This document shows, in pieces, positions 55,076 through 63,989 of a stretch of DNA of 64,000 bases. The DNA comes from Acidobacteriota bacterium. GTDB taxonomy: Bacteria; Acidobacteriota; Thermoanaerobaculia; Gp7-AA8. The notes under the pieces were generated by a model. That model did not search any database, was not told the origin of the DNA, and saw only the letters and a list, made by a program, of their open reading frames with translations. Position 1 is the stretch's first letter. Each line of letters opens with the position of its first letter. The stretch spans positions 498,001 through 562,000 of the forward strand of contig JAJPHC010000013.1 of NCBI GenBank assembly GCA_021325515.1, written 5' to 3'. The position numbers and the translations under genes are program-made.

Positions 55076-56407
55076 TCAGAAGCGCTTCAGTGCGGAGAGG
55101 GACGCAGTCCTGGCCAGCGAGGAGTGATCGTAGGCCGCGTTGATCTCGAACGAAGGCGCGATGTAGCCGACACCGAAGGCGATGTGATTCTGCGCCTTTT
55201 CACCCGGATATCTGAATGCGGAGTACTGCATTGCTGCCTTTTCGAAAGGGTCCGAGCTCGTCGTCGGTCCACGATAACGCAGCGTGTGATCCGGATCGTG
55301 CCACCATCCGGCACGAAGTGCGAACGGAATCCGTGCGGCAGGGAACGCCCATTCACCGCCCAGATGAATTTCATTTACGTCTGGAATGTCGAATCCCAGA
55401 CTGGTGGCGGGTTTACAGATCGAAGCCCCGGCACAGAATTCGGCTGGCTCAAAGTGCTTTAGCAGCCGGCTGTATTGCACATGAACGACATCGGCGTTCA
55501 AAGTGACGCCCGGCGCCGGGCGGATAGATACGCCGGCGCCGTATTGCGTTGGCACTTCAAAACTCGATGGGAGCGCGTTTGCTGATGTGCAACGCTCTGA
55601 CGCCGAATTTGGATTGCACTCTTTGACGGAATAGTCCGAGCCTGACTTATAGACGGCTCCGACGCTGAAGTTCTCCGATTGCGAGGCCCATTTCCATCCG
55701 GCCGTGTATGCATACTGTGTATCGCTTCCTTCAATTCTGCCGAAGAGAGTGGGCGATGGCGAGCCCTTGACGATGGAACCACCGGAGAGCGCAACGTCGT
55801 AATCAGCGAACGTTGAAATCCCTTTGAATCGTTGCCGCCGTGCACTCAGACCGAATGACATCTGGCCCAGCTTCCAGGCTCCGCTGACGCCAAAGGCTTC
55901 GGTCTTGTAATGAACGGAGAAGTTTCCGGGAGCGTCGCCAAAAAAGAACTGCTGACCGGCGACCGTGCCCAGAACACCGTTTCCTGTACTCAGGGACGCG
56001 CTCTGTTGGTAATCAAATGGGCGCGAGTAGTAGAGCGCGATGGTGGAGTGTCCCGAGGGGAATACGACGCTGAAAAACGAGGGCGTGGTGTGCTGGTCGG
56101 AAACCTTGATCTGGCCTCCTGTCGAACCAGCGATACCGAACGGGACCTTTTCAGCGTAGTCGAGTTGCCGCAACTCGAAGGTGACCTCCGGTTTCACAAT
56201 GACAGTGAGGCCGGCGGGATTCGCCTCCGCGGCGGATGCGTCGTCGGCGCGGCCGATGAATGCTCCGCCCATTCCGAGCGACCGCGCACCCGGAAAGCTG
56301 AAGTTGAACTGCAGGCTCCGTTGCAGGGGAGTGAGATCGAGATTTGCCCCGAATGCCGGCACAGTGAAGAAGACGAAGAGAAGGGTGCTGCTGAGCCACT
56401 TTGACAT
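55076..56407 (-). CDS. Outer-membrane beta-barrel protein, FadL/PorV-like
   Basis: The signal peptide (SKWLSSTLLFVFFTVPAFG) precedes NFSFPGARSLGMGGAFIGRADDASAAEANPAGL, the N-terminal pattern of OmpP1/FadL and PorV-type barrels. Amphipathic strands follow with a cluster of two Cys pairs (CNPNSASERC and CAGASIC) in exposed loops. The C-terminus ends SLSALKRF with a terminal Phe, the barrel-assembly signature. A PorV-like member could help place secreted proteins such as its neighbours on the surface, but a transport role is equally possible. Confidence 0.8.
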   Translation of the reverse strand: MSKWLSSTLLFVFFTVPAFGANLDLTPLQRSLQFNFSFPGARSLGMGGAFIGRADDASAAEANPAGLTVIVKPEVTFELRQLDYAEKVPFGIAGSTGGQIKVSDQHTTPSFFSVVFPSGHSTIALYYSRPFDYQQSASLSTGNGVLGTVAGQQFFFGDAPGNFSVHYKTEAFGVSGAWKLGQMSFGLSARRQRFKGISTFADYDVALSGGSIVKGSPSPTLFGRIEGSDTQYAYTAGWKWASQSENFSVGAVYKSGSDYSVKECNPNSASERCTSANALPSSFEVPTQYGAGVSIRPAPGVTLNADVVHVQYSRLLKHFEPAEFCAGASICKPATSLGFDIPDVNEIHLGGEWAFPAARIPFALRAGWWHDPDHTLRYRGPTTSSDPFEKAAMQYSAFRYPGEKAQNHIAFGVGYIAPSFEINAAYDHSSLARTASLSALKRF

Positions 56408-56458
56408 GGGGTCTCACGTCCTTTCTCGAACGAGTTAGGCGGACATTCTACCGTTAGA

Positions 56459-57307
56459 ATGATGGTGTCCGTGTCACACACACGTCCTCTTGCCGTCGCG
56501 ATCCTCCTTCTTGGAGCCGTTGCGCTGCGCGCCGATTACCGCAGCGACTTTCGGAATGGCATCCGTGCTTACAGCAAAAAGGACTGGCCGGCGACGATTG
56601 ACAGCATGCGCAAGGCGATCGCGCAAAACTCCACCGAGTCCACGGAGCGGATCATTATCTCCGGCACCTGGTATGTTGCCTACACGCCGCATTTCTATCT
56701 CGGCGTTGCACTCGCCGAGTCGAAACGTTGTGACGAGGCAAGGCCGGAGCTTGCGAAGTCGGAGGCGCAGGGCATCATCCAGAAATTCGAGGCAGTCGCG
56801 CTGAAGAAGACGCGCGACGCCTGCGGTCCAGCACCGCAGCTCACTCCTCCTCTGACTGCGTCCGCTGCGCCGGCGACCACGACCACGACGCAGAGCGCGG
56901 AAACCCACGCGCCGGCGACCGCGCCACCGCCGGTCACCGCGACGATCGCCGCCGTCAGTACGCAGCCTGCACCTCAGACCACGAGCTCCGCATCCGCCGC
57001 GGCCTCGCGTCCGCAGCCGCCGGTGAATCTCGCCGAGGCCGTACGTGCCTATGCGCGAGGCGAGTATCAGCGTGCGATCACGCTGCTCGCGGCGAGTACG
57101 ACGAACGAACGCGTCTACAAAGCGCAGGTCGCGCTATTCCGTGGGGCGTCCCGCTATTCGCAATTCCTCGCTGCCGGCGGCACGAACACGAGTCTGAAAA
57201 GGCAGATCATTGCCGACGTGCTCGAATATCGCGGTCTCGACAAGCGGCCCGTCGATCCGCGGCTGTTCAGTCCGCGATTCCGTGACTTCGTGGCCAACCC
57301 TCATTGA
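56459..57307 (+). CDS. Exported TPR-like protein with Thr/Ala/Pro linker
   Basis: The N-terminus has a signal peptide (RPLAVAILLLGAVALRA). The mature protein has a TPR-like domain (DFRNGIRAYSKKDWPATIDSM, residues about 25-110), a low-complexity Ala/Thr/Pro linker (about 120-185) and a second short TPR-like domain (LAEAVRAYARGEYQRAITLL). A TAGAAT -10-like box overlaps the first ATG (56455-56460), so the real start may be the GTG at 56465 or 56471. It precedes the DUF4388-FHA gene by 15 bp and should be in the same operon. Confidence 0.7.
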   Translation: MMVSVSHTRPLAVAILLLGAVALRADYRSDFRNGIRAYSKKDWPATIDSMRKAIAQNSTESTERIIISGTWYVAYTPHFYLGVALAESKRCDEARPELAKSEAQGIIQKFEAVALKKTRDACGPAPQLTPPLTASAAPATTTTTQSAETHAPATAPPPVTATIAAVSTQPAPQTTSSASAAASRPQPPVNLAEAVRAYARGEYQRAITLLAASTTNERVYKAQVALFRGASRYSQFLAAGGTNTSLKRQIIADVLEYRGLDKRPVDPRLFSPRFRDFVANPH

Positions 57308-57322
57308 TAAGATTGGTTTCGC

Positions 57323-58384
57323 ATGCAAGTGATCCTTCAGGGCAGTTTCGGACATTTCCCGCTCGACCAGCTGCTCACCTTCTTCTCGACCTTTACGCAC
57401 ACGGGCGCACTCGAGATCCTTTGTGACGATCGCCGAGGACGTGTTTTCTTTCAGGACGGGGCGGTCATACACGCGGAGAGCAGCGCTGCTCCCGACGCAC
57501 ACGCGGTGCTCGACGACATGTTCGTCTGGCCAGGAGGCACGTTCAGCTTCTCGGCCGGCGTGGTTTTGCCGGAAGGGATCGCTCGAGCGACGATCGACAT
57601 CGATGCCGTCATTCAGGCCGGGCTGGCACGCGCCGCCGAGTGGCGAAGCCTGATGACGCTCTACCCGAGCGAAGACGTCATTCTTCGCGTGATCGAGAAT
57701 CCGGAGTCCGAAGCGCAGATCAGCCTCACCGGTGACGAGTTCCGCATTCTGATGAAGATCGGCGCCCAGCGGACGCTGCGGCAGTTGCGCAATGATCTGA
57801 ACCGCCCCGCGGCGGAGCTCTATCCCCTTGTGCATCGCCTGGAGACGAGCGGGCTGATTGCGCGCGAAGAGCCGCAGGAGAGTATCCAGACACTGCGCAA
57901 TTTCGATCTGCCCGACAATGGTGCTCAGACGACCGTCGTGCCCCGGATCACACGGGTGCCGCCGCCGACGGCCCCTCAACCAGACGCTGCACCCGCGCTT
58001 CCGCAGGAACCGGAGCTCACACAGCCGAAATTGGCGGCTCCTTCGGAGATTGGCGGCCCGGAAACCGAGTTGCTTGTGGGAAGCCTGACGCTTGCCAACG
58101 GTTCCGTGTTTCCTCTCGTCGATCCGTCGTATGAGATCGGGCGCGATGTCAAGAACGATATCGCCATCCACGATGCCAGCGTTTCGAGCCAGCATGCTCG
58201 CATTGTGCGCGATCAGCATGGGTTCGTCATCGAGGACACGAAGAGCCGGAATGGCACGTACGTCAATGGCGAGAAGATCACCGGTCCGCGCACACTCGCC
58301 GACGCGGACGTCGTGAGGCTTGGCAAAATCGTCATGACGTTCCACGTCGCGAGAAAAGTCATCACGCGCGAGCGGACGAACTAG
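57323..58384 (+). CDS. DUF4388 (PatA-like) and FHA domain protein
   Basis: The N-terminal DUF4388/PatA-like domain (MQVILQGSFGHFPLDQLLTF to about 110, with GRVFFQDGAVIHAE) is common in gliding and signalling proteins. A winged-helix-like middle (about 130-190) and Pro-rich linker lead to a C-terminal FHA domain (about 265-340) with intact phosphothreonine marks: EIGRDVKNDI, SVSSQHARI, KSRNGTYVNG. It should read Thr phosphorylation, perhaps by the repeat kinase encoded 11 kb upstream. It is cytosolic and sits just before the electron-transfer operon. Confidence 0.85.
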   Translation: MQVILQGSFGHFPLDQLLTFFSTFTHTGALEILCDDRRGRVFFQDGAVIHAESSAAPDAHAVLDDMFVWPGGTFSFSAGVVLPEGIARATIDIDAVIQAGLARAAEWRSLMTLYPSEDVILRVIENPESEAQISLTGDEFRILMKIGAQRTLRQLRNDLNRPAAELYPLVHRLETSGLIAREEPQESIQTLRNFDLPDNGAQTTVVPRITRVPPPTAPQPDAAPALPQEPELTQPKLAAPSEIGGPETELLVGSLTLANGSVFPLVDPSYEIGRDVKNDIAIHDASVSSQHARIVRDQHGFVIEDTKSRNGTYVNGEKITGPRTLADADVVRLGKIVMTFHVARKVITRERTN

Positions 58385-58446
58385 ACATCGACCTCCGGGC
58401 TTCTCTTCGTCTCCCCGTAAAACGCCGGCAACCCGCTGAGTTGTCC

Positions 58447-58468
58447 TGCACGAGCTCCCGCTCGTGCA
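58447..58468. repeat. Palindrome TGCACGAGC-TCCC-GCTCGTGCA
   Basis: A perfect 9-bp stem with a TCCC loop lies in the 161-bp spacer between the FHA gene and the reductase gene. TTGACT (58471-58476) follows it; no convincing -10 is seen. It may be a REP-like unit or attenuator. Confidence 0.5.
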
Positions 58469-58545
58469 CCTTGACTTGATCACTTCTTAATGGAATCCTC
58501 ACCGAGCCTCACTACACGACTGCTGAGAAGAGTTTTCGCTCGCTC

Positions 58546-60921
58546 ATGGACGCATACGATCTGCTGATCGTCGGTTCCGGACCGGCTGGGCTGGCAACCG
58601 CCGCACATGCCCAGGCCAACGGTCTCAGTTATCTCCTGCTCGAGCGAACGGATCACCTCGCCGACACCATCTACAACTATCAGGCGCGCAAGGCCGTCAT
58701 GGCCGAGCCGATGATCATTCCGGCGCGCGGCGATCTTCCTTTCAATGCCGGCTCGCGCGAATCCGTACTCGGCGCGTGGGACAAGTACGTCGCCGATCAC
58801 AAGCTCAGTGTCGAGTATTCCGCCGAAGTGAAATCGTTGAAGCGTGGCGACGTCTTCACCGTCAAGACCTCGGCCGGCAAGGAGTACAGCGCAAAGAAGG
58901 TCGTGCTGGCGATGGGCACGCAGGGCAATCCGCGCAAGCTCGGTGTTCCCGGCGAAGACATGCCTCACGTTCTCTACCGGCTGGCCGATGCGGCCGAATA
59001 TCAGGATCGCGATCTGCTCGTCGTTGGCGCGGGCGACTCGGCGCTGGAGATCGCGATTGCGCTCTCCGAAGACAATCGCGTCGGCCTCGTCGTTCGTGGC
59101 ACGGAGATCACGCGCGCCAACGAGATTCTCACGAAGGAGATCCTGCAGCGCGCCGCGCGCGGTCAGATCAACGTCTACTACAGCGCGAACGTCAAACAGG
59201 TCTACGAAGGCGAAGCCGATCTGAGTGTGCGTGGCGAACTGACGCGCGTCGCAGCCGAGGTGATCTTCCTCAAGCTCGGTGCCGATGCTCCGCGAAAATT
59301 CTTCGAAGCCTGCGGGATCCGGTTCACCGGTGAAGGGAAAGATGCGCGCCCCGTGCTGACGGACAAGCACGAAACGAACGTTCCCGGTCTCTATCTGATC
59401 GGCGCGGCGAGCGGCCGCGATCTCATCAAGCTGGGGATGAACCAGGGCTTCGAAGTCGTCGAGCACATCATGGGCCGCGACGTCGAACCGGCCGATGAAC
59501 AGATCCTGCGCGAACGCCTGCCGTTCTGGGAAGGCACCGTTTCCCAACGCATCGCTGCACTTCGGGAACGGGTGCCGATTCTCGCCACCGCTGCCGAGCC
59601 TCAACTGCGCGACATGTTTCTGGGCGCACGCGTGCAGGAGTATCGCGACGGCGAGGTCATCTTCCAGCAGAACGACTACACGAGCGATTTCATGATCATC
59701 GCCGCGGGGCGTGTTCAGCTCTACCGCGTCCGCGAAGATACGAATCAGGCCGTGCTCGTCGGCGAGCTCACGGCGGGCAATTTCTTCGGCGAGCTGAGTC
59801 TGATTTCGGGACGCCGCCGTCCGCACACAGCCCGGGCCATCGCTCCCACCCGCCTGCTCGTCATTCCCCGCAGGGCGATTCTCAAGCTTCTCGCGTCGGC
59901 ACCGCGTGCAAAGCTGCTCGTCGACCAGGCATTCCTGCTGCGGGCATTTCGCGAATACCTCTTTCCTTCGATTCCGGAGTCTGTGCTCGGAGAGCTGGTC
60001 GACATCGCGGAGGTAGTGCAGTTTCCCAAGAACGCGGTGATCTTCAAGGAGGGCGATCCCGCCGATGCCTTCTATCTGATTCGCAACGGCATGGTGAAGA
60101 TCTCCAAAAGATCAGGAGAAAAGGAAGTCGTGCTGTCCTATCTCGTCGCCGGCAACTTCTTCGGCGAGGCTGCGCTCTATTCGCACATGACACGGACCGC
60201 GACCGTGACGACGATCTTCCCCTGCGACCTGATCGTGCTCTCCAGCAAATCGTTCGAGAAGTTCATGAACCGCAATCCCGAATTGCGGGACATTCCGCTC
60301 AAGAAGCTGGAGGAGAACAGGATTGCGTCCTTGATGGCGGAGGGGACACCGGGGTCGGGAAACATCCTCGCCGATCTGATCCGGGAAGAAGTCATCATGG
60401 GGACGCAGACGCTGCTCATCGATGAGCATCGCTGTATCCGCTGCGGCAATTGCGTGAGCGCATGCGAAGGGGTTCATGCCGATGGACAGGCCCGCCTCTC
60501 GCTCACCGGCATCAAGTTCTACAACCTGCTGGCGCCGAATTCCTGCTGGCAGTGCGAGAACCCTCTCTGCATGCTCGATTGTCCGCCCGACGCGATTCAG
60601 CGCGATCCGCGGGGTGAGGTCTACATCAAGAGCAATTGCATCGGCTGTGGCAACTGTGAGCGCAATTGTCCTTACGGCAACATTTTCATGGTTCACAAGG
60701 AACCGAAGAAGTCGCTTTTTGCGTGGGTCAAGGCGCTTTTCAAGAAGGAGCAGCAGCCGGAAATGGAACAGACGGTTGCCGTGAAATGCGACCTCTGCCG
60801 GGAGATCAGCGGCGGTCCAGCCTGTGTACGGCACTGTCCGACGGGAGCGGCGATTCGACTTACGCCTTCTGAATACAAGGAAGTCCTCGAGGAGATCGTC
60901 ATCAGCCGGGGAGAGCGTTGA
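58546..60921 (+). CDS. FAD/NAD(P) reductase fused to two cNMP-binding domains and a four-cluster ferredoxin
   Basis: Residues 1-320 form a thioredoxin-reductase-like flavoprotein: FAD GSGPAGLATA (about 10-19), NAD(P) VGAGDSALEIA (about 161-171), and an FAD-closing VPGLYLIGAA. The TrxR CxxC is absent. Two cyclic-nucleotide-binding domains follow (about 350-460 and 475-590), each with GNFFGE-type phosphate cassettes lacking the usual RTA Arg in one copy. The C-terminus (about 620-791) has four [4Fe-4S] sites: CIRCGNCVSAC, CWQCENPLCMLDC, CIGCGNCERNC, CDLCREISGGPACVRHC. It should move electrons from NAD(P)H to the membrane partners under small-ligand control. Confidence 0.9.
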   Translation: MDAYDLLIVGSGPAGLATAAHAQANGLSYLLLERTDHLADTIYNYQARKAVMAEPMIIPARGDLPFNAGSRESVLGAWDKYVADHKLSVEYSAEVKSLKRGDVFTVKTSAGKEYSAKKVVLAMGTQGNPRKLGVPGEDMPHVLYRLADAAEYQDRDLLVVGAGDSALEIAIALSEDNRVGLVVRGTEITRANEILTKEILQRAARGQINVYYSANVKQVYEGEADLSVRGELTRVAAEVIFLKLGADAPRKFFEACGIRFTGEGKDARPVLTDKHETNVPGLYLIGAASGRDLIKLGMNQGFEVVEHIMGRDVEPADEQILRERLPFWEGTVSQRIAALRERVPILATAAEPQLRDMFLGARVQEYRDGEVIFQQNDYTSDFMIIAAGRVQLYRVREDTNQAVLVGELTAGNFFGELSLISGRRRPHTARAIAPTRLLVIPRRAILKLLASAPRAKLLVDQAFLLRAFREYLFPSIPESVLGELVDIAEVVQFPKNAVIFKEGDPADAFYLIRNGMVKISKRSGEKEVVLSYLVAGNFFGEAALYSHMTRTATVTTIFPCDLIVLSSKSFEKFMNRNPELRDIPLKKLEENRIASLMAEGTPGSGNILADLIREEVIMGTQTLLIDEHRCIRCGNCVSACEGVHADGQARLSLTGIKFYNLLAPNSCWQCENPLCMLDCPPDAIQRDPRGEVYIKSNCIGCGNCERNCPYGNIFMVHKEPKKSLFAWVKALFKKEQQPEMEQTVAVKCDLCREISGGPACVRHCPTGAAIRLTPSEYKEVLEEIVISRGER

Positions 60922-60924
60922 CGC

Positions 60925-61752
60925 ATGCCGGTCGCGCGCAGTGGGCGCTTATGGCGCGTGATCTTTGCGGTCCTCCTCGTGACCGTGGTCGCCGTCTATT
61001 TCCGGCAGGCGCGAGACGGCTTTCCGCACGGCGGTTCGCCCATCGGTCTCTTTTATGGAACGCTCGGATATCTGTTGATTCTCCTTTTGGCGTTCTTCGG
61101 AATCCGAAAGCGCTGGTATCGATCGCGTCTGGGAACGCTCGAGAGCTGGCTTCAGTCGCACATCTATCTCGGCGTACTCGTGTTGATCATTCTTCTGCTG
61201 CACACGGGCGGCCGCTTTCACGACACGATTGCGGTGGCCACTCTGGCACTCGTGGCAATCGTCGTATTGAGCGGAATCTTCGGAGCGATTCTGTACGTGA
61301 CGATTCCCCGCGTCCTGACGGAAGTCGAAACGAACCTCACTCTCGAGCAGATCTCGGAACAGTTGAATCAAATGGCAAAGTCGATGGCGCGCGTCGCTTC
61401 AGGACGCTCGCAGCCCTTTCAGAGGATTCACGATCAACTGATCCGCGAGTCGACTCCCGGTGCCTTTGCAGGCTGGCGTCTGCTTTTCTCATCGACACGC
61501 CATAAGAACCAGACTCCCTCCGACTGGGCCAATCTCCTCGGTCTCGTTCCCCGCGCCGAACAGGATGATCTGCGGCAGCTCCTCGTCGTGTCGCGGCAGC
61601 GAAAGGAATTGCTGATCCGCTTACGCTTTCAGCAGAAGTACAAGAATCTGCTGGAGGCATGGCTGTATGTCCATGTTCCCTTCACGATCGCTTTGATCGT
61701 TTTCGCAATTGCGCACATTGCTGCGGTCTTCTATTACGGACAGGTGCAATGA
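60925..61752 (+). CDS. Di-heme cytochrome b-like membrane protein
   Basis: The 275-residue protein has about five membrane helices: 10-27, 42-60, 77-94, 102-125 and 247-270. Four His lie at matched spacing: H79 and H93 in helix 3, H250 and H264 in the last helix, as for two b-type hemes stacked between the two helices. A soluble middle (about 130-240) is cytosolic and contains basic residues. It starts 3 bp after the reductase and overlaps the decaheme gene as ATGA, so the three proteins are probably made in fixed ratio. It would carry electrons from the Fe-S domain across the membrane. Confidence 0.82.
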   Translation: MPVARSGRLWRVIFAVLLVTVVAVYFRQARDGFPHGGSPIGLFYGTLGYLLILLLAFFGIRKRWYRSRLGTLESWLQSHIYLGVLVLIILLLHTGGRFHDTIAVATLALVAIVVLSGIFGAILYVTIPRVLTEVETNLTLEQISEQLNQMAKSMARVASGRSQPFQRIHDQLIRESTPGAFAGWRLLFSSTRHKNQTPSDWANLLGLVPRAEQDDLRQLLVVSRQRKELLIRLRFQQKYKNLLEAWLYVHVPFTIALIVFAIAHIAAVFYYGQVQ

Positions 61753-63983
61753 CGTTCGTCGTACAGCGGATCGAAGGACGGGCCGCGGTCCTCAATCAGT
61801 TTCAGACTGACGTCCTGCGCATAGGCCGCGGGACGAACTGCGAGCTCCGTTCGGAAAATCCGGCTGTTGCACTGCTGCACGCGCAGATCGAGGCCAGTGC
61901 AAGCGGGTACACGATCGTTGATAAGGGGAGTGTCACCGGGACGTATGTGAATCGCAGGCCGGTCGAGTCGGCGCCGGTGGCAAAGGGCGATGTCATCGAG
62001 GTCGGCGATCTGATCCTCGAAGTTCAGTTGGCCGATCCCGCGAAGCCGATGTTCCTGCGCATCACGACGCAGAGCCAGACTGCTGCGGTGTCCGCTTCGA
62101 TCGAGGCCGCCCCGCAGGCCGCCGATCTGCCGGCCGGACGTGCGATCAAGGCGGAACGCATTGACTACGCACTGGCGTTTCGTCTGCGCCGCCCCTACCT
62201 GACCAAAGTCGCGGTGACGAGCCTTCTGCTCATCATCACATTTGCTGTAATCGGCGAGCTCGCTCTTCCCGAGCGACAGACGCTCTTCATGCCGGGCGGC
62301 GTGTCGTCGGCGCATTCGCGCGCGCGCGATGTCCGGGATCAGCCGATCGCAAAAAATTGCGGCGCCTGCCATGATCCCTGGAACGGCGTCAACGAGGCGA
62401 AATGCAAGTCGTGTCATGGCCGTGCACCGCACGCAGATCGCGAACGAACTCCGCCAGCCTGCACCTACTGCCATGCCGAGCACCGCGCGCAGCCGAAGCT
62501 GGCAATGGTTCCCGATCTGAAGTGCACGGCGTGCCACGCGGATCTGATGCGCCACATTGCCGGCAGCGAACCGCCGCGCATTCCGGCGCGCATTACCGGC
62601 TTCGGTCTGGAACATCCCGAGTTCAAGCCGATCGCCGATGCCGATTCGCTGCGTTTCAACCATAAGCTGCACCTGCGCAAGACGGGTATCCTCAATGGAC
62701 GAGGTCAGCGCGAGATTCTCACGTGCGCACTGTGCCATAAGCTGACTGACACAAGAGGGAGAGTCGATCCTGCGCCATTGCGATTCGCGACGGCGTGTCA
62801 GCGCTGTCATACGCTCACGTTCGATCCTCGATTTCCCGATGCCGAAGTGCCGCACGGCGGTGATCCGGGACTGGTGTACGGATACATCGTCACGACCTAT
62901 GCCGGAAACCGCGAGATTGCCGGGAAGTCGCCGGAGGAGATCCGGCGCATTCTCACGACGCGTCCGCCGTCCACTGTCGATGAGCGGGCCTTGTTGAATG
63001 CCGAGCAGGTCATCAGGACGAAGTGCCAGCTCTGTCATCAGATCGAGCGCCGCGGGACGCGGCTTGCGGCAGTCGTTCCGATTCTTCCCGGAACGTGGCT
63101 ACAGCGTGCGGCGTTCTCGCACACATCTCATACCAACATGGACTGCGAGACGTGCCACGACCGGGCGCGGAACAGCACGGCAACAGCGGACGTGCTGATT
63201 CCGTTGCAGAGCGCCTGTGTTTCCTGTCATGGACCGAAGTCGGTGAAGATTCCAAGTTCGTGCGTTACATGTCACGTGTATCATGTCCGCTCCAGGCTCT
63301 TGAGAACGCACGCGGCGGTGGGCGGGCTGGGCAGCGCCCCCGCGATGTCACCAACCGGGGATTTGACGGGAATGCTGCAGACAGTACTTCTATACGCGAT
63401 CGTGATCCTGATGCTGGTCGTCCTGATCCCGGTGGCGCTTGCATTATTTACGAGACTGCGTGCGCCGAAAGGGCCAGCGGCCCCGCCGGCACCGCCGGCT
63501 CCGGTGACGCGAGTCCGCGCCGCGCCGTCGCCTGCACCGCCGTCCGGCGCGGATCCGGCCCGGAAACCTCAACCAGCCGCTGCACCCGCTGCGGTTCCAA
63601 CAGCGGATTCGACGCGGCTCATTGACGTTCCTCCCGAACCATCAGCACCCGCCGGTCCGGAGGCCACGGCGATGGTGGAGTGGTATGGCATGCTGACCTG
63701 CACGTCGGGGCCGCTCGAGGGACAGCGGTTCATCGTTGAAGAAGAAGGCCTCTGGATAGGGCGCGATCCTCAATTCGCACAAATCGTCATCAATGACTCA
63801 CGAATCTCCAAGAGGCATGTGCGAATCGTCCCGCGCAACGGGAAGGTCCATGCCATCGATGTAGAATCCACCAACGGAACGTTCATTGACCAGGTCGGTG
63901 AGAGAATCACCGACGTCCAGCTGAAAAAGGGCAACACGATCATCCTGGCCGACAACGCGGCTTCATTCCTCTATCAATTGTGA
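61749..63983 (+). CDS. FHA-TM-decaheme cytochrome c-TM-FHA protein
   Basis: The ATG at 61749 overlaps the previous stop. Residues 1-95 are an FHA domain (RIGRGTNCEL, TGTYVN, where the binding Ser and Asn are replaced); one membrane helix (153-172); ten CxxCH heme sites from CGACH (204) to CVTCH (about 505); a second helix (LQTVLLYAIVILMLVVLIPV, about 540-560); a Pro/Ala linker; and a complete C-terminal FHA domain (GRDPQFAQI, SRISKRHVRI, STNGTF). The hemes are periplasmic and both FHA domains cytosolic. This architecture is not one I recognise. Confidence 0.9.
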   Translation: MTFVVQRIEGRAAVLNQFQTDVLRIGRGTNCELRSENPAVALLHAQIEASASGYTIVDKGSVTGTYVNRRPVESAPVAKGDVIEVGDLILEVQLADPAKPMFLRITTQSQTAAVSASIEAAPQAADLPAGRAIKAERIDYALAFRLRRPYLTKVAVTSLLLIITFAVIGELALPERQTLFMPGGVSSAHSRARDVRDQPIAKNCGACHDPWNGVNEAKCKSCHGRAPHADRERTPPACTYCHAEHRAQPKLAMVPDLKCTACHADLMRHIAGSEPPRIPARITGFGLEHPEFKPIADADSLRFNHKLHLRKTGILNGRGQREILTCALCHKLTDTRGRVDPAPLRFATACQRCHTLTFDPRFPDAEVPHGGDPGLVYGYIVTTYAGNREIAGKSPEEIRRILTTRPPSTVDERALLNAEQVIRTKCQLCHQIERRGTRLAAVVPILPGTWLQRAAFSHTSHTNMDCETCHDRARNSTATADVLIPLQSACVSCHGPKSVKIPSSCVTCHVYHVRSRLLRTHAAVGGLGSAPAMSPTGDLTGMLQTVLLYAIVILMLVVLIPVALALFTRLRAPKGPAAPPAPPAPVTRVRAAPSPAPPSGADPARKPQPAAAPAAVPTADSTRLIDVPPEPSAPAGPEATAMVEWYGMLTCTSGPLEGQRFIVEEEGLWIGRDPQFAQIVINDSRISKRHVRIVPRNGKVHAIDVESTNGTFIDQVGERITDVQLKKGNTIILADNAASFLYQL

Positions 63984-63989
63984 GGTTTC

